Assembly (NCBI GenBank): GCA_002682825.1
Contig: NOKP01000002.1
Span: 1,555,132-1,619,131, forward strand
Length of the DNA: 64,000 nt
Direction of reading: 5' to 3'
From: Neonectria sp. B-13
Lineage: Eukaryota; Ascomycota; Sordariomycetes; Hypocreales; Nectriaceae
Position numbers and translations under genes: made by a program. This document shows, piece after piece, positions 52,863 to 63,423 of this stretch (positions are counted from its first letter, which is position 1; each line of letters starts with the position of its first letter). The notes beneath the pieces were generated by a model. It made no database searches, was not told the DNA's origin, and was given only the letters and a program-made list of their open reading frames with translations.

Positions 52863-54761
52863 ATGTCCTTCTTCTTTAAGCCACACAGGGCTAGCGCTGC
52901 CGCTGAGTATGCACCCACTCCCTCCCCCTCTGGTGATGCTAACCATGCTAGGCGCGAGATCAACTTAGACAAGTTCGCCTCCTCTCTGCGCTTGGATTCT
53001 CTCCAAGATGCCTTCGAACGTCGCCGCATCAACTTGGAAAGCCTCTTCAAGAGAGCCGCTACCAAGGTCAATGACAAGTACAGCGTCACCACCGACAAGG
53101 AGGCCATCAACCTCCGCGAGGAAATGAAGACCCTCTTTGCGACTCAGCAGGCTTGCATCTACGACATCAAGCTTTCCAAGGTAAGTGGAACCCGCTCCCC
53201 CGAAATGCCCTAACATAACCACAAGCTAACATCATTTAATCCAGGAGCATCTTAGAATCTTCACCAACAAGGACTACGACGGAACCGAGCCTGTCGCCTC
53301 TACACTCAAGGAGTACATCGCCCGCCTCGTCAGAGATGCCTGGGCCAGAGACGATGCACTGATTGATCTCATTTCCGAGTACGAAACCTTGGATGAAATG
53401 GAGGTAAGTTCTTTCCCACATTCGCCTTTACCAACTCTCAGCTGACCCATCTCTAGTTTGTCAACTTCGATGAGCTTGACGATGATGTCACTCCCATTCT
53501 ATCCCCATCCGAGGATCATTCTGTTTCGTCACCCGATGACTAGGAGCATGGGTACGGACAGCATCCTGGACTTCCAAAGTACCATGAGTGGATCTTTGAA
53601 GACGATGCCGAGTACATTCATTGGCCCGCCGAAGCGCCTCCCTTCGACGAGGTCACTGGTGAGATGGAGCCTAGCACGGTTCATTCTCGCCGTGTCGTCA
53701 TGAACAACTTGCCCGATGGAATCTCTTCCGCTCAAGTCATCAAAGGAGTCAGCGGATTCGGCGGGCTTCTCCGCATCGACGTTATCAGCTCTTCCAAGGT
53801 CGCCGGTGGCACGGCCACTGCCCTCCTCGAGTTTAACTGGGCCTCGGCCGCCGAAGACTACGCCAACTACGCACAGAAGAAACCTATCTACTACCTGAAT
53901 GCCAACGGTGTCAAATACCGAGCCGACATTGGAGTTATTCCTACTCGATCCTACCCTGTCGACTCTTCCCTTGCACCCCTTCGTGCCCTGGGCAACCACG
54001 ACACACCCAATGGCCGATGCCTCGAGTTTACCCAGTTTCCCAAGCCTGGGGTTTGGTACTTCTTCGAACGTATCGGGACTTCCAACATCATCAGAGCTTC
54101 GTACATGAAAACGAACGACCTCTGCGAAGATGGTGTCCTCACTGTTGAGTTCGTCTCGGTCTTTCATGCCAACCAGGCTCGCCGCCTCATTGAGCAGCGA
54201 AAGCTCGAGTTCTACACCCTTGATGATCGACGCAAGATCGTGTCCGCTTTCTGCGATTCGGACTATGAGGCGAGCAACCTTTGGGGCGCCACCAACGGCC
54301 ATGTCATTGGCCACATCCCCATTGATCATCTTGCTCTTGAGTGGGATCATCGTCCATGGAACACGCAGTGGCCGACCACAATCGTCCGGCCCATGTATTC
54401 CACTCAACGGAAGCCCCTCCCCTCGATCGACGCCTATAAGAACATCTTTTTCGAGTCTCTTAAGTTCGAGGTAAAGAACTTCCAGCCGAACGACGACAGC
54501 ACCCGCATCCTCCAGGGGTTTCGCTTCACCATTGTTGGCAACACTGTGCGCATCAATCTGCGCAACAACACTTGGGTCATCGCCTCTCAAGACGAAATTG
54601 AGCCTTTGATGGCGCATACTCTCAACCTTCCCGAGTGGGCCAACTTCTGGGATCTTTATTTCAGAAACAACAACCAGATCAACATTCGCAAATGGGACGA
54701 GTACGCCAGAATCGCCAAGCACCGTCGTCAGCAAGCCGCAGCGCAAGGTCTTCAGGATTAG
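52863..54761 (+). pseudogene. Uncharacterised fungal protein with RRM-like second half; single in-frame TAG
   Basis: Three exons (52863-53180, 53245-53403 and from 53457) join in phase 0. The first half (187 codons) is charged and helical: LDKFASSLRLDSLQDAFERR, EEMKTLFATQQACIYDIKLS and YIARLVRDAWARDDALIDLI. It meets TAG at 53541-53543 after SVSSPDD. The same frame continues without interruption as EHGYGQHPGLPKYHEWIFED, then HSRRVVMNNLPDGISSAQVI, an RRM-like beta-alpha start, through TATALLEFNWASAAEDYANY to a complete C-terminus at 54761. The continuation is 405 codons. Alternatives are two separate genes (the first ATG after the TAG is at 53664), stop-codon readthrough, a non-standard intron over the TAG, or a nonsense mutation. 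The absence of any gap and the weak independent start argue that the frame was once one gene. Confidence 0.65.
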
Positions 54762-55431
54762 GAGATCCCAGCCTGCACTTGCAGCAGCTGCGACATCAAG
54801 TTGTCGCCTATCGCTGCGCCCGTACAAGAGTACATCTCTTACAGCAACCGCGAGGTTATCACCATTGGCCGCCACGCGGACTGAACCAGTTGGATTGCCT
54901 GCGGTACCGCCTAACACTCTTAGGCTCTCGGCGGTTTGGATCTCGGAGGTGTTCTAGCTTTAGGAGACTTAGAGTTTCTAGACTGGACGACATTGGTCGA
55001 CGGATATCGCAGAGGGAACTGCGATGGCTGGGGCTGATGGTTTTCTTATCAACAAGTGTGCAGATTTTGGGATGATGGATGGTCTTGAGACATATGGCTG
55101 GGCGTGATGGGAGCAAAGATGATGAAGCACGAAAGCGCAACAAGGCGCAAGGCGGGGTGTAAGATAGCCACACAGACATAGATCAGACCAGCGAAATAAT
55201 ACGCACTGCACTTTAACTTGTTTTTGGTATTGGTATTGAAATTGGGTATGTCTATGCTCCCTCATCCATTTGTGGATTCCCTCCTGTACTGACAAGCCAA
55301 GTGAGTTGAGCTGAAAGCACGGCCAAGGACAGAGCTGAAAGCCGGAGACCTCCTTTAAAATATCATGACTGTAACCCCTCCCTTTATTCATTTAGGCCAT
55401 GACCAAAAATATCTTAGCATGTCGGTCGTTG
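54762..55431. other. Intergenic, convergent 3' regions
   Basis: No supported gene was seen. Confidence 0.5.
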
Positions 55432-57078
55432 TCAAGTCGGAAGCATCCCAAACTCCCTAGTCCCGTTCCCATTCCCATGCCATCCCACTGCACCTCGTCC
55501 GCGGCTCTTCTTGGCGGGCGGTTCCTCCACAACAAACAACTCCTCATGATCACCGGCGTCGGCGTCCGGAGTCGTCGCCACGCCGTCCATCAGGTGGCCC
55601 AGCAAGTCCCCGTCATCTTCGCCGCCCGTAAACGCCTCGCTGACGCTGCTGTACTGCTTCCCCGCGGCCCAGGACAGGGTCGACTGCTTCAGGGGGGTCT
55701 TCTTGGCGGGCTTCTTCTTCGTTTTGTTGAGAAAGTTGCGGACCAGCGTCGGCGGCAGATTGGCCTCGGGTTCCCACGATGGGTTCTGCTCCGGTGGCCA
55801 GTCGCCCTCCCAGAGGACTTTGAAGTAGCGTACCCTGCCGGCGCCTTCGACTTCGTACGTTTCTGTGGCTTCGACGCGCTTGACCTCCCAGACGGGCTCA
55901 CCGTCAGCTTGCGGTTTGTCTGATTTTCCTTCCGTTTCTGATTTGGGGGGTTTGGAGGCCTTTTTCGGCTTCTTCGCCGACTCTTTTGCTTTCTTTTTTA
56001 GTTGAGATTTTGCAGCAGAAGCTGTAGACGGTGTCTCTGACGGTGGATCTGGCGTCTGAACCCCGAATGTTGAGAAGGATGCTGTACCGCCTAAGGGAGT
56101 AAACGATGTTCTCCGTTCGCTTACTGGAGCAACCCCATTTAGCACGCCTTGGATCCCAGGTATCCGGGGGAGAGGTACTGGAGTTTCTCTTCTCTCGGGA
56201 TGTGATTTTGTGGCGGGTAACAAGGTCTTGGGCGTGGGGTGGGCTGATGCTATCCCCGTCAAGGAAAACGGCTCGAATGGCGCACTCGGTGGCAATTGGT
56301 TACGCACAGCGCGAACATCGCTCTCAGCGACAGACTCGGCCTTTCGCTGGGTAGTAACCGCTGGTACTTCGTCCCGCAAATCCTCAAAGTCGTCCTGGAA
56401 AGTAACCATCTCCACTTCATCACTTTCTTCTTCGGCATCTACTTGCATTAACGCCCCAAGCTGCTCTCGTTCCAGTTGCCGAGATGGACTTGACTCGTCG
56501 TCCGACAGCCCCTCGAAATCTCGTAACCTCGCCTTGGTCGGCGTCGATATGCTCATAGCTCCCGTCTGCGGCCGTCCCGTTTTCATGGCTTCGTTCTCGG
56601 GCGCCGCAACCGCCGCAGCCTCGATTTGGCTGTTGACGGGCGGTCTCCCACGCCTCTTGGGCTGTGTCTTCTTCTGCGTCTTCTCCAGCTCCAGCTTGGC
56701 CCGCTCCTCGTCCAGCTCCAGCTCCATCTCGTACTCCCACTCCTCGAGGGCCAGCGGGGACACGTAGTCGAGCACCTGCATAGCCGGGACCATCAGGCAC
56801 GCTGCGGGAAGGTCATTCCATCCCACTATGTAGGTCATGCGCTTCGGCAGCGGCTTTCCGTCAGCGGCTAGGCCAGGTGAGGGCAGCATGATGCGCTCGA
56901 TGATGTACGCGGTCGAGTCGCGCGGCGGGAGGAGGCCGATGCGCTGCGGCTTGGGGCCGGTCCCGGGGACATAGTCTTCAGGTTTCGGGTTAAGGGAAAC
57001 AACGATTCGCGTCTTGTCTTTGGTTTCTCGTTTGCGCTTTAATGGATTGGCCGTCATCGCGTCGGTAGACGGGGCCAT
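55432..57078 (-). CDS. Chromodomain protein with AT-hook, 548 aa
   Basis: This is a single exon. The chromodomain lies at about residues 396-460: VWEVKRVEATETYEVEGAGR then VRYFKVLWEGDWPPEQNPSW and EPEANLPPTLVRNF. It has the aromatic residues expected of a methyl-lysine cage (W/Y...Y-F-V-x-W-x-G...W-E-P). An AT-hook-like KRRGRPPVN is near residue 141, after a long acidic helix (EMELELDEERAKLELEKTQ). The N-terminal AYIIERIMLPSPG to YIVGWNDLPAA is a second conserved block. The rest is low-complexity with nuclear-localisation-type lysine stretches (KKKAKESAKKPKKASKPPK). A heterochromatin or histone-mark reader is likely. It may correspond to a component such as Neurospora CDP-2, but I cannot show that from sequence alone. 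It shares a promoter region with PAM17. Confidence 0.85.
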   Translation of the reverse strand: MAPSTDAMTANPLKRKRETKDKTRIVVSLNPKPEDYVPGTGPKPQRIGLLPPRDSTAYIIERIMLPSPGLAADGKPLPKRMTYIVGWNDLPAACLMVPAMQVLDYVSPLALEEWEYEMELELDEERAKLELEKTQKKTQPKRRGRPPVNSQIEAAAVAAPENEAMKTGRPQTGAMSISTPTKARLRDFEGLSDDESSPSRQLEREQLGALMQVDAEEESDEVEMVTFQDDFEDLRDEVPAVTTQRKAESVAESDVRAVRNQLPPSAPFEPFSLTGIASAHPTPKTLLPATKSHPERRETPVPLPRIPGIQGVLNGVAPVSERRTSFTPLGGTASFSTFGVQTPDPPSETPSTASAAKSQLKKKAKESAKKPKKASKPPKSETEGKSDKPQADGEPVWEVKRVEATETYEVEGAGRVRYFKVLWEGDWPPEQNPSWEPEANLPPTLVRNFLNKTKKKPAKKTPLKQSTLSWAAGKQYSSVSEAFTGGEDDGDLLGHLMDGVATTPDADAGDHEELFVVEEPPAKKSRGRGAVGWHGNGNGTREFGMLPT

Positions 57079-57379
57079 CGCGTGTTGGGTCTTGGGGGAG
57101 CTTCGCGATGCGCGCCCGAGCTTCTGGTTGATTCGCTGTGGTGACCCAGCGCCAGCACGGCAGCTGGTGGGCCTCTCATTAATACCAAGGGCAAATCGCT
57201 TTGGGATAGAGTAGTCGGAACCAAAGTGGTCGAGGCCGAGTGTGTTTAGCTGTAGTAGTCAACGGGTGATTCGTCCCGTTAAAGTTAAACAGGCACTCGG
57301 ATGACTAAGCTGGAGAGCTCTGGCCTTAATAGAGCAAGGGCAAGAGCATGAAGAGGGAGAGAGGTATCGAAAGAAGAGC
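57079..57379. promoter_or_regulatory. Divergent promoter of chromodomain gene and PAM17, left part
   Basis: This GC-normal sequence lies between the head-to-head genes. No gene is present. Confidence 0.45.
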
Positions 57380-57560
57380 AGAAAAGCAGAAAAGCATGAA
57401 AGAAACAAGACTATTATTTTTATAAACTTTAAAAAAGCCTTATAGAAACAAGCATATCAAGTTTAATATTCGATATTCCAACCTTTAAATTGTATACCTA
57501 AAATACCCCCTTATAAGTTATAACTTTTAGCCTAGGTATATATCTACCTTAGTAGGCGGG
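57380..57560. repeat. AT-rich island, possible transposon remnant
   Basis: About 180 bases of strongly AT-rich sequence (TATTTTTATAAACTTTAAAA, TTATAAGTTATAACTTTTAG, AGGTATATATCTACC) stand out sharply between GC-rich core-gene flanks. The composition and short inverted TATAACTT/AAGTTATA-like words are what a repeat-induced-point-mutated LTR or MITE remnant looks like, but no terminal repeats or target duplication were established. Confidence 0.4.
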
Positions 57561-57804
57561 GCCGGGTCTTTGGCTCCTCCGAAATAGCAAGCTGCTCACG
57601 CGCGCACGCGCCTAACCGCGGCTATCAAGCGCCAACTTTTTTCTCCCCTTCTCCTTCCATGAGATCACAAATCCCAATCGCAGCTCCAGAACTTCGACAA
57701 AGCCCCGTTGACGACACAGCAAAACTCGACCCATCTCCACTCCGTTTCTTTCAATGCGCACGTAGCTGCGCCCGAAACACACGATCCTTGCCTCCCAGCC
57801 CACG

Positions 57805-58585
57805 ATGGCTTCGTCGCTAAAGACCCTCGTCTTGCGCTACCCGTGCCAGGCCGCCGCCGCCGTCGCCACGGGCCGCACCGCTACCAGCTTCGTTCCCGCC
57901 AAGGCCTCCTTCTCGACCGCCGCCCGCTCCGTGACGTGCCTCGCCGGCCTGCCTCCGCGCCAGCAATGCTTCGCCTCCGCCTCCGCCGCCGCAGTCCCCC
58001 GGACTTTCGCCCGGGCCAACTCGGACCTCGCCGCGTCCGCGCAGAATAAATCTCAAGACCCCGCCCACGCTCCCCTCGATTGGAACAGCTTCTTCAAGCT
58101 CCGCGTCAAGCGCCGCCGTGTCCAGCTCGTCTTCTCCTTCACCAGCGGCGCACTCGGCGCTTTCTCCGGCGCCGTGGCTCTGTCCGCTGGCCTTGCCGAA
58201 CCTATCGTCAGCCAGATTCCCCTCGACCCCGTCGTCACGCTAGGCTTGATGACGTTTGCGTGCGGCGGCATGGGCTGGCTTGTTGGGCCCAGCATTGGAG
58301 CCCAGGTCTTTTACATGTACCACCGCAAATGGAAGAAGCAAATAACCCAGAAGGAGGCCGAGTTCTTTACGCGCATCAAGAAGCACCGTGTCGACCCCAC
58401 CAACTCCAGTGCCAGCAACCCGGGTAAGTGATTCGGCATATCCTCAACGCAATGACGGCGGAAATGGCTAACAGACTCTAGTTCCCGACTTCTACGGCGA
58501 AAAGATACAGAGTGTGACTGGATACCGCCGTTGGCTAAAAGATCAGAAGGCATTCAACAAAAAGAAGACTGCCAACTTTGTGTAA
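57805..58585 (+). CDS. PAM17: Presequence translocase-associated motor subunit PAM17
   Basis: There are two exons, 57805-58423 and 58482-58585 (240 residues). PAM17 works with Pam16/Pam18 at the TIM23 channel during import of matrix proteins. The N-terminal 70 residues are a mitochondrial presequence (MASSLKTLVLRYPCQAAA, many R/S/A, almost no acids). LDWNSFFKLRVKRRRVQLVF starts the conserved core, with two membrane helices at about 104-130 and 142-165 (VTLGLMTFACGGMGWLVGPS). The short second exon completes VPDFYGEKIQSVTGYRRWLK and DQKAFNKKK, the family's C-terminal signature. The frame is complete. Confidence 0.96.
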
Positions 58586-58793
58586 ATTACCTCCTCTCCC
58601 CCACACCCGCATGTTTATGTTGGTGGCAACTCTCCTTTGGCAACTTCATGTGTAATGGCGCAGCTTATGGGTAGGGACGGGCTGCGCTTGTTGTTGCGGC
58701 CCCGGATTCCCGCGGGCATGTATGTATATCGTCTCAAATCTCTCATCCGACCGAAATGACAATCTCTTATTCCCTCTTACTGTTTTCGTCCCG

Positions 58794-60275
58794 TCAAACG
58801 AAGGGCATCGTTGGATCGACGACGTCTTTCCACGCCTTCATGCCTCCTTTGATGTCCCCAATAAACCGACCCCCATTGTTCCCGAGTCCCAGCTCCTTGA
58901 GCTTCTTTGCGGCGATCTGCGAGTCGTTTCCCACGCGGCAGACGATGTAAATGGGCGTGGACGGCGCGAGATCGGCCGGGAAGCCATCGGGCGTGGCATT
59001 GCCTCGGGTACTCATGAATCGGCTAATCGGGACGTTGATGGAGCCCGTAATGCTGCAGAGGTCATAGTGCTCTTGTTCGCGAACATCCAACAGCACATGT
59101 TTCTCGTCGTTCGCCTTTGATAATTGGTCATAAGCCTCAGGGGTAATCCGCTCATGCGGCTGGAGTAGCTGCACGGGCGTGCTCACGCCGCAGAACTGCA
59201 CGTAGTCTATCGACGTGCTCAGGCCCTGAAGCGTCAACGTCGTGCCCCCGCCGCACGCAAAACACGCATCTCGCTTCCCCCTCATCCTCACCGACCGAAA
59301 CGGCGTATCGGCCATGCCACTGAACAGCAGCATCATCTGCGTGCCGACCTCGCCGCGGCCCTCCAGGTCCCCGCGCGCGATCAGCTTGACGGCCTCGAGC
59401 GCCTGCATCACGCCCATGGCGCCGACGACCGGGCCGACAATGCCGCCCTCGCCGCATCCCACGACGCTGTCCGGCGGCGGCGGCGTGGGGAACACGCAGC
59501 GATAGCACGGGCCCCGACCCGGCGGGTTGTTGAGCACGATGAGCTGGCCCGACGTCTGGAAGGCCGACGCCGACACCAGCGGCTTGTCCAGCAGCACGCA
59601 GATGTCCGAGATGAGGTACCGCGACGTCGGGTGGTCGGTGCAGTCGAGGACGAGGTCGTAGGCCTTGACGATGTACTCCGCGTTGTTAGGCGTCAGGTGT
59701 GTGGGGTGAGCGTTGTACTCGATGGTTGGGTTGAGTCTAGTAGAGTCAGTATGCAGACGATGCCGAGACGGCTGTAGACCTTACCCCTTTAAGTACGCAA
59801 TGGCACTTTCGACCTTGCGCTTCCCAACACGATCCGTAGAATGCGCAATCTGGCGATGCAGGTTCGACACCTCGACATCGTCGCCGTCCATCAGCCCAAG
59901 CGTGCCGACACCAGCTCCGGCGAGGTACGCCGCGGCCGGACAGCCCAAGCCTCCGGCGCCGACGATGAGAACGCGGGCGTTTTTCAACCTCAACTGGCCT
60001 AGCAGCAGCCTCCGTCAGTGACCGGAACGCCCCCTGTTTCGAAACCCCGGCGAATAAAACGTACCTTGCAGCCCGAAGCCCGGGACGATCATCTGGCGGC
60101 TATACCGGTCGTATTCCTGCGGTGCCAGTGGCCACTTCCACGCTTCCGCATCGTCCGTCGGCGGGTGCTCCACCTGTTGCTCTAAGGCGTTGAGCATCTG
60201 CTCAAAGCCCGCCAGCTCGGCCCTGCGCCCCTCGACCTCCATGCGCATGAAATGTAGCTTTTCCCTGTCCGACAT
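58794..60275 (-). CDS. UBA4: UBA4/MOCS3: E1-like adenylyltransferase and sulfurtransferase, 455 aa
   Basis: There are three exons: 60065-60275, 59785-59998 and 58794-59736. UBA4 activates the ubiquitin-like protein URM1 by adenylation and then thiocarboxylates it for tRNA thiolation and protein urmylation; in other organisms the same enzyme serves molybdopterin synthase. ATP-binding [20 protein letters not shown] lies in exon 2. [16 protein letters not shown] and [15 protein letters not shown] follow. Zinc CxxC pairs are CYRCVFP and CFACGGG. The rhodanese domain ([20 protein letters not shown]) has active cysteine C408 in [14 protein letters not shown]. Exon 1 has a helical N-terminus and the start [14 protein letters not shown]. 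All splices are in phase. Confidence 0.96.
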
Positions 60276-60801
60276 CGCTTCAGGTGCTTTTTGAGACGAA
60301 AAGTGGAAAGCAGTAGGTGCCGGCTTTGCTCAAACGTACGAAGTAAGGGTCCAGGTGCCCCTCCATGAAACCTCGGTGTGCCCCGCCAAACCCAGTGCGC
60401 TTCTCGGTGAGGAGTACCCTAACACGGACACCGTTGGTTATCCCGAACAAAGTATATCTACATCTCCTCTGCATTTTCTGCACCGCCAAGGTTAAGAAAG
60501 AAAAATACATGGGAGTATAGGAGGGTCAATTAAGGATAGGTAAGGTTAGCTAAGGGGTATGGATTGGTCCTAGAGCTTAGGTCAAGTATTAAAGTAGCAT
60601 TAGAATATGCCAATTGAATGACTTTAGCTTGGTGTGTTTATGGTGTGCGGGAACGAGTGTTAAGGTATTCCTCGGTGAGCGCCACTTGACCGAAAATATT
60701 TCCGGACTGCACCGCAACATCACCGACTGCCCAAGCTTGACATTCCGTTTTTCCCACACAACGCCGAAGACCCTTCCTTTGGCCTCACAACAGCAGACAC
60801 A
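60276..60801. promoter_or_regulatory. Shared UBA4/SLX9 promoter region
   Basis: About 526 bases separate the two divergent start codons. An AT-richer patch with repeated TAAGG/TAAGGTTAG words lies at about 60525-60610. No gene is present. Confidence 0.5.
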
Positions 60802-61504
60802 ATGGTAAAGGCCCATTTCCCCCTGTCCTTTGTAAGACTCAGCTAACAGCTCTCAGGCTCCCCTCCCACCCGCCCTCAAAAAGCCCTCGGCACGCACCCT
60901 GCGCACGCAGCGCATCACCGGCCAAATCCACCCTCTGCTCCCGGCCAAGACCTTCCGCCCCGGCGCCGCCGTGTCGGACGACTTCCTCTCGACGAAGCGC
61001 GACAAGCGGCTTATCAAGCACTCGTCCTTCATGTCCAAGATCTCGTCGTCGTCGCGCATCACCAAGGCCAAGAAGCGCCGCCCCAGCCGCAAGCTCAAGA
61101 CCACGCTCGACGGGCTCGCCGACGCCCTCCCCGAAATCGCCGACGGCGAGGGCCAGGCCGAGCTCGCGGGCAAGATCAAGCACAAGAGTTTGCGCAGCCG
61201 CAAGGGCGCTCTGAAGCGGAAGGAGAAGGTCGTCCGCGGCGAGATGGACCGCTTCGGCGTCAGCATGGCCAAGCTTGCCGCCACGCCCGCCGCGCAGCAG
61301 ACACCAGCGCCGCAGAAGCCTGCTGGCCTTCAGCAGGACGAGAATGACGATGAGGACGAGGACGATATGGATGCGCAGCGGGACGGCACGGCCGAGGTGC
61401 AGCCTGCCGCAGTACCAGCTGCCACGGCGAATCGGTGGGCAGCGCTGAGGGGATACATTTCCGCTACCATGGAGCAGAACCCAGCCTTTGTGGACAAGAA
61501 CTAA
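60802..61504 (+). CDS. SLX9: SLX9-family ribosome biogenesis protein, 216 aa
   Basis: The coding part of exon 1 is only the ATG (60802-60804), followed by a 52-base intron with GTAAAG and a CTAAC branch, then exon 2 60857-61504. Slx9 acts in the nucleolus in processing of 35S pre-rRNA and 40S subunit maturation and export. Features seen are KRDKRLIKHSSFMSKISSS, the basic KAKKRRPSRKLKTTLDGLAD with ALPEIAD (the family signature), KIKHKSLRSRKGALKRKEKV, ERFG-like EMDRFGVSMAKLA, an acidic linker (DENDDEDEDDMD) and the end WAALRGYISATMEQNP. The length fits the family. The ATG-only exon makes automated starts unreliable here. Confidence 0.9.
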
Positions 61505-62087
61505 AGGGCGTGGGTACAAAGAATTGAAGGAGCTGGCAATTGATACCACTACGGAGAGATCCCTTCTACGAATGCCGGTGGCTTCCGAATGATCTGAGGA
61601 TGTCGTATCATGAAACTGATTGTCATTGGGAGTTTATGGAGTTAGGGAACCCGGAAAAGTAAAGACTGAACGAAACGATGAATATATCATTATGCACGAT
61701 GTGATTTCGTCTCTTTTCACTTCATCCATCTGGCTTTTGGCCCTTACCACCCTTCCAGCAAGCCATTTTCATCATGTGAACGCCTCACAGTAGCATCACA
61801 CCTTGCCCTTGCTTCCTACTGTCGCGTCCTCTGTCTTCAAAGACAAAGTCCCATAGCGCAGAAGGGTATTTACACAACCAAGTTGCCGCTGGTGCCCCAG
61901 TGGTTGGATTCTCGTGTACAAAGCACGCTCTCGCTCTCGCCCGCCCCTGACGCGGGTGCCATCCAACGCCCAAACGAAGAAATCTCCGTCCTAAAGAAAC
62001 CGAAACCAAAGTTAAGGAAACAAAAAATACAGTAAAAGGTCGACCGTTGCGCATCCCTCATCATCATCGTAAAATCTAAACTACTTC
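61505..62087. other. Intergenic, convergent 3' regions
   Basis: Nothing was recognised between the ends of SLX9 and the NEDD8 protease gene. Confidence 0.5.
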
Positions 62088-63423
62088 TCAGCTCATGCCA
62101 ACAGCTCGCGAGGCACTTGTGACCATTGACAGGTTGGATTTCGGCCGCCGTTTTCCCCTGATCTTGATTGGAGTGCAGGTAGTGGTCTTGGATCGAGGTC
62201 GGAGTCGGTCTTTGGTGATCCCATGGGCTCTGTGCCATCCAGTCCAGGGATGTGCTGGCGAGGTTTGGGTTGGACTGCCAGAGTTTGTACTCTCAGTCTC
62301 GTTTGCTAGTCCCTCACTTGTAGAATCCCTGGTGCTGCGATCCCCAGTCTCGTCTGCCTTGGGGTCTAAATCCTTGGCCGAGTGCTGCTTTACTCCGGCC
62401 CCTGGTTGGCTGAGCTTGTCTTCTTTGTCATTTCTCTGCATCTCCTTTTGTAGGAGTTCCTCGAATTTTTCGATAGAGCCGTAGCATTCCGATCTCTATT
62501 CGATTCGCGGAGGCGTCTTGTTGTGAGTGAACGGACTGGCGCTTCTCCTATCTTCGTTATTAGGCACGCTGGGGAAAGAAGGGTGTAGCGAAGAAATACT
62601 CACGATCGCCGTCGCTCGCCTTCCTTGCGGAGGTTCTCAATGATGACCATCATCTCCTTGCGGCCGCCGTAACTATCGACCATCTTGCCTCCCATGCTCA
62701 TGGATACCTTTTCCCTAGCGTTGGCGCAAAGTAGGCGCTTAACAAGCAAGTGTCGCATGAGCAGACAGACGAAGACACCGCAATCGCTGCCGTTCTCCTG
62801 CTGGGGGCAGTCTTCGAGGTTGATGAACCGCAGTGGGCGTTGGACGATCTGGGACAGCTTTCGGGTAGCGAGTTTCGCTTCCGCGTAGTTGGACCCACCG
62901 AGGGAGTCGTAATGGAAAGCGACGCCGTCGAGAACTGAGACGAGGAGGAGAGACCAATGGCTACCACCCTCTGCGACGCTCACGTTACGGTTGTCGTTGA
63001 TGGGGAGGAAGATGTGGGTGACCTTTGAGAAATCGGGGAGTGCGGCGTGGACCTGGCGCATGTCGGGTTCCTTCATGAGGAGGAAGGTCATGCTAGGGCG
63101 GAGGAGAATGATGCGAGCCTGGGGATATTTGGGGAGGGTCTCGCGCTCGAGGTATTCCTCCCAAAAGGCGATGTTGTTGTCGGTGAGCCAGTCGTGCTTG
63201 AGGGCCTTGATATCTTCGACGGTCAAGAGTACATCGTAGTAGCTGAGATATGGTTTCTCGGGTTGGAGCTGTAGGGAAAGCGATGTTAGCGAGTGGCAAG
63301 CGGTGATGGTGGCGAATGGGTCGCATTCCCGTGAGGACTCGGAATCTCCCCAAGGTCAGGCGAGCAGGAGTCTACACTTACCGAGTCGCCAAAATGGCGG
63401 GCCATTCTCTGGCGAAACGACAT
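62088..63423 (-). CDS. DEN1/SENP8-type deneddylase (Ulp1 cysteine protease)
   Basis: Exon 1 (63382-63423) encodes MSFRQRMARHFGDS and exon 2 begins at 63268 with LQPEKPYLSYYDVLL and LKHDWLTDNNIAFWEEYLER. This is the start of the C48 family branch that removes NEDD8. The catalytic residues are H118 (GGSHWSLLLV), D135 (FHYDSLGG), a glutamine (Q170 or Q171) and C177 (ENGSDCGVFVC). Two endings are possible. If not spliced, TGA at 62600 gives 236 residues. A perfect donor GTGAGT overlaps that stop; splicing 62604 to 62493 is in phase and adds a 135-codon tail (SIEKFEELLQKEMQRNDKED, then a polar Ser/Thr-rich stretch) ending at 62088, 370 residues in total. Aspergillus DenA has, as I recall, a regulatory phosphorylated tail, which would fit the longer form. 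The protein is likely cytosolic and nuclear. Confidence 0.85.

Noticed and set aside
53529..54917. 462-codon minus-strand open frame
   Set aside because: Antisense of the RRM-like half at 53544-54761, which has a consistent plus-strand gene model with introns.
61881..61920. Possible tRNA-like words (GGTTGGATTCTCG)
   Set aside because: No matching acceptor stem or A and B box pair could be built around it.
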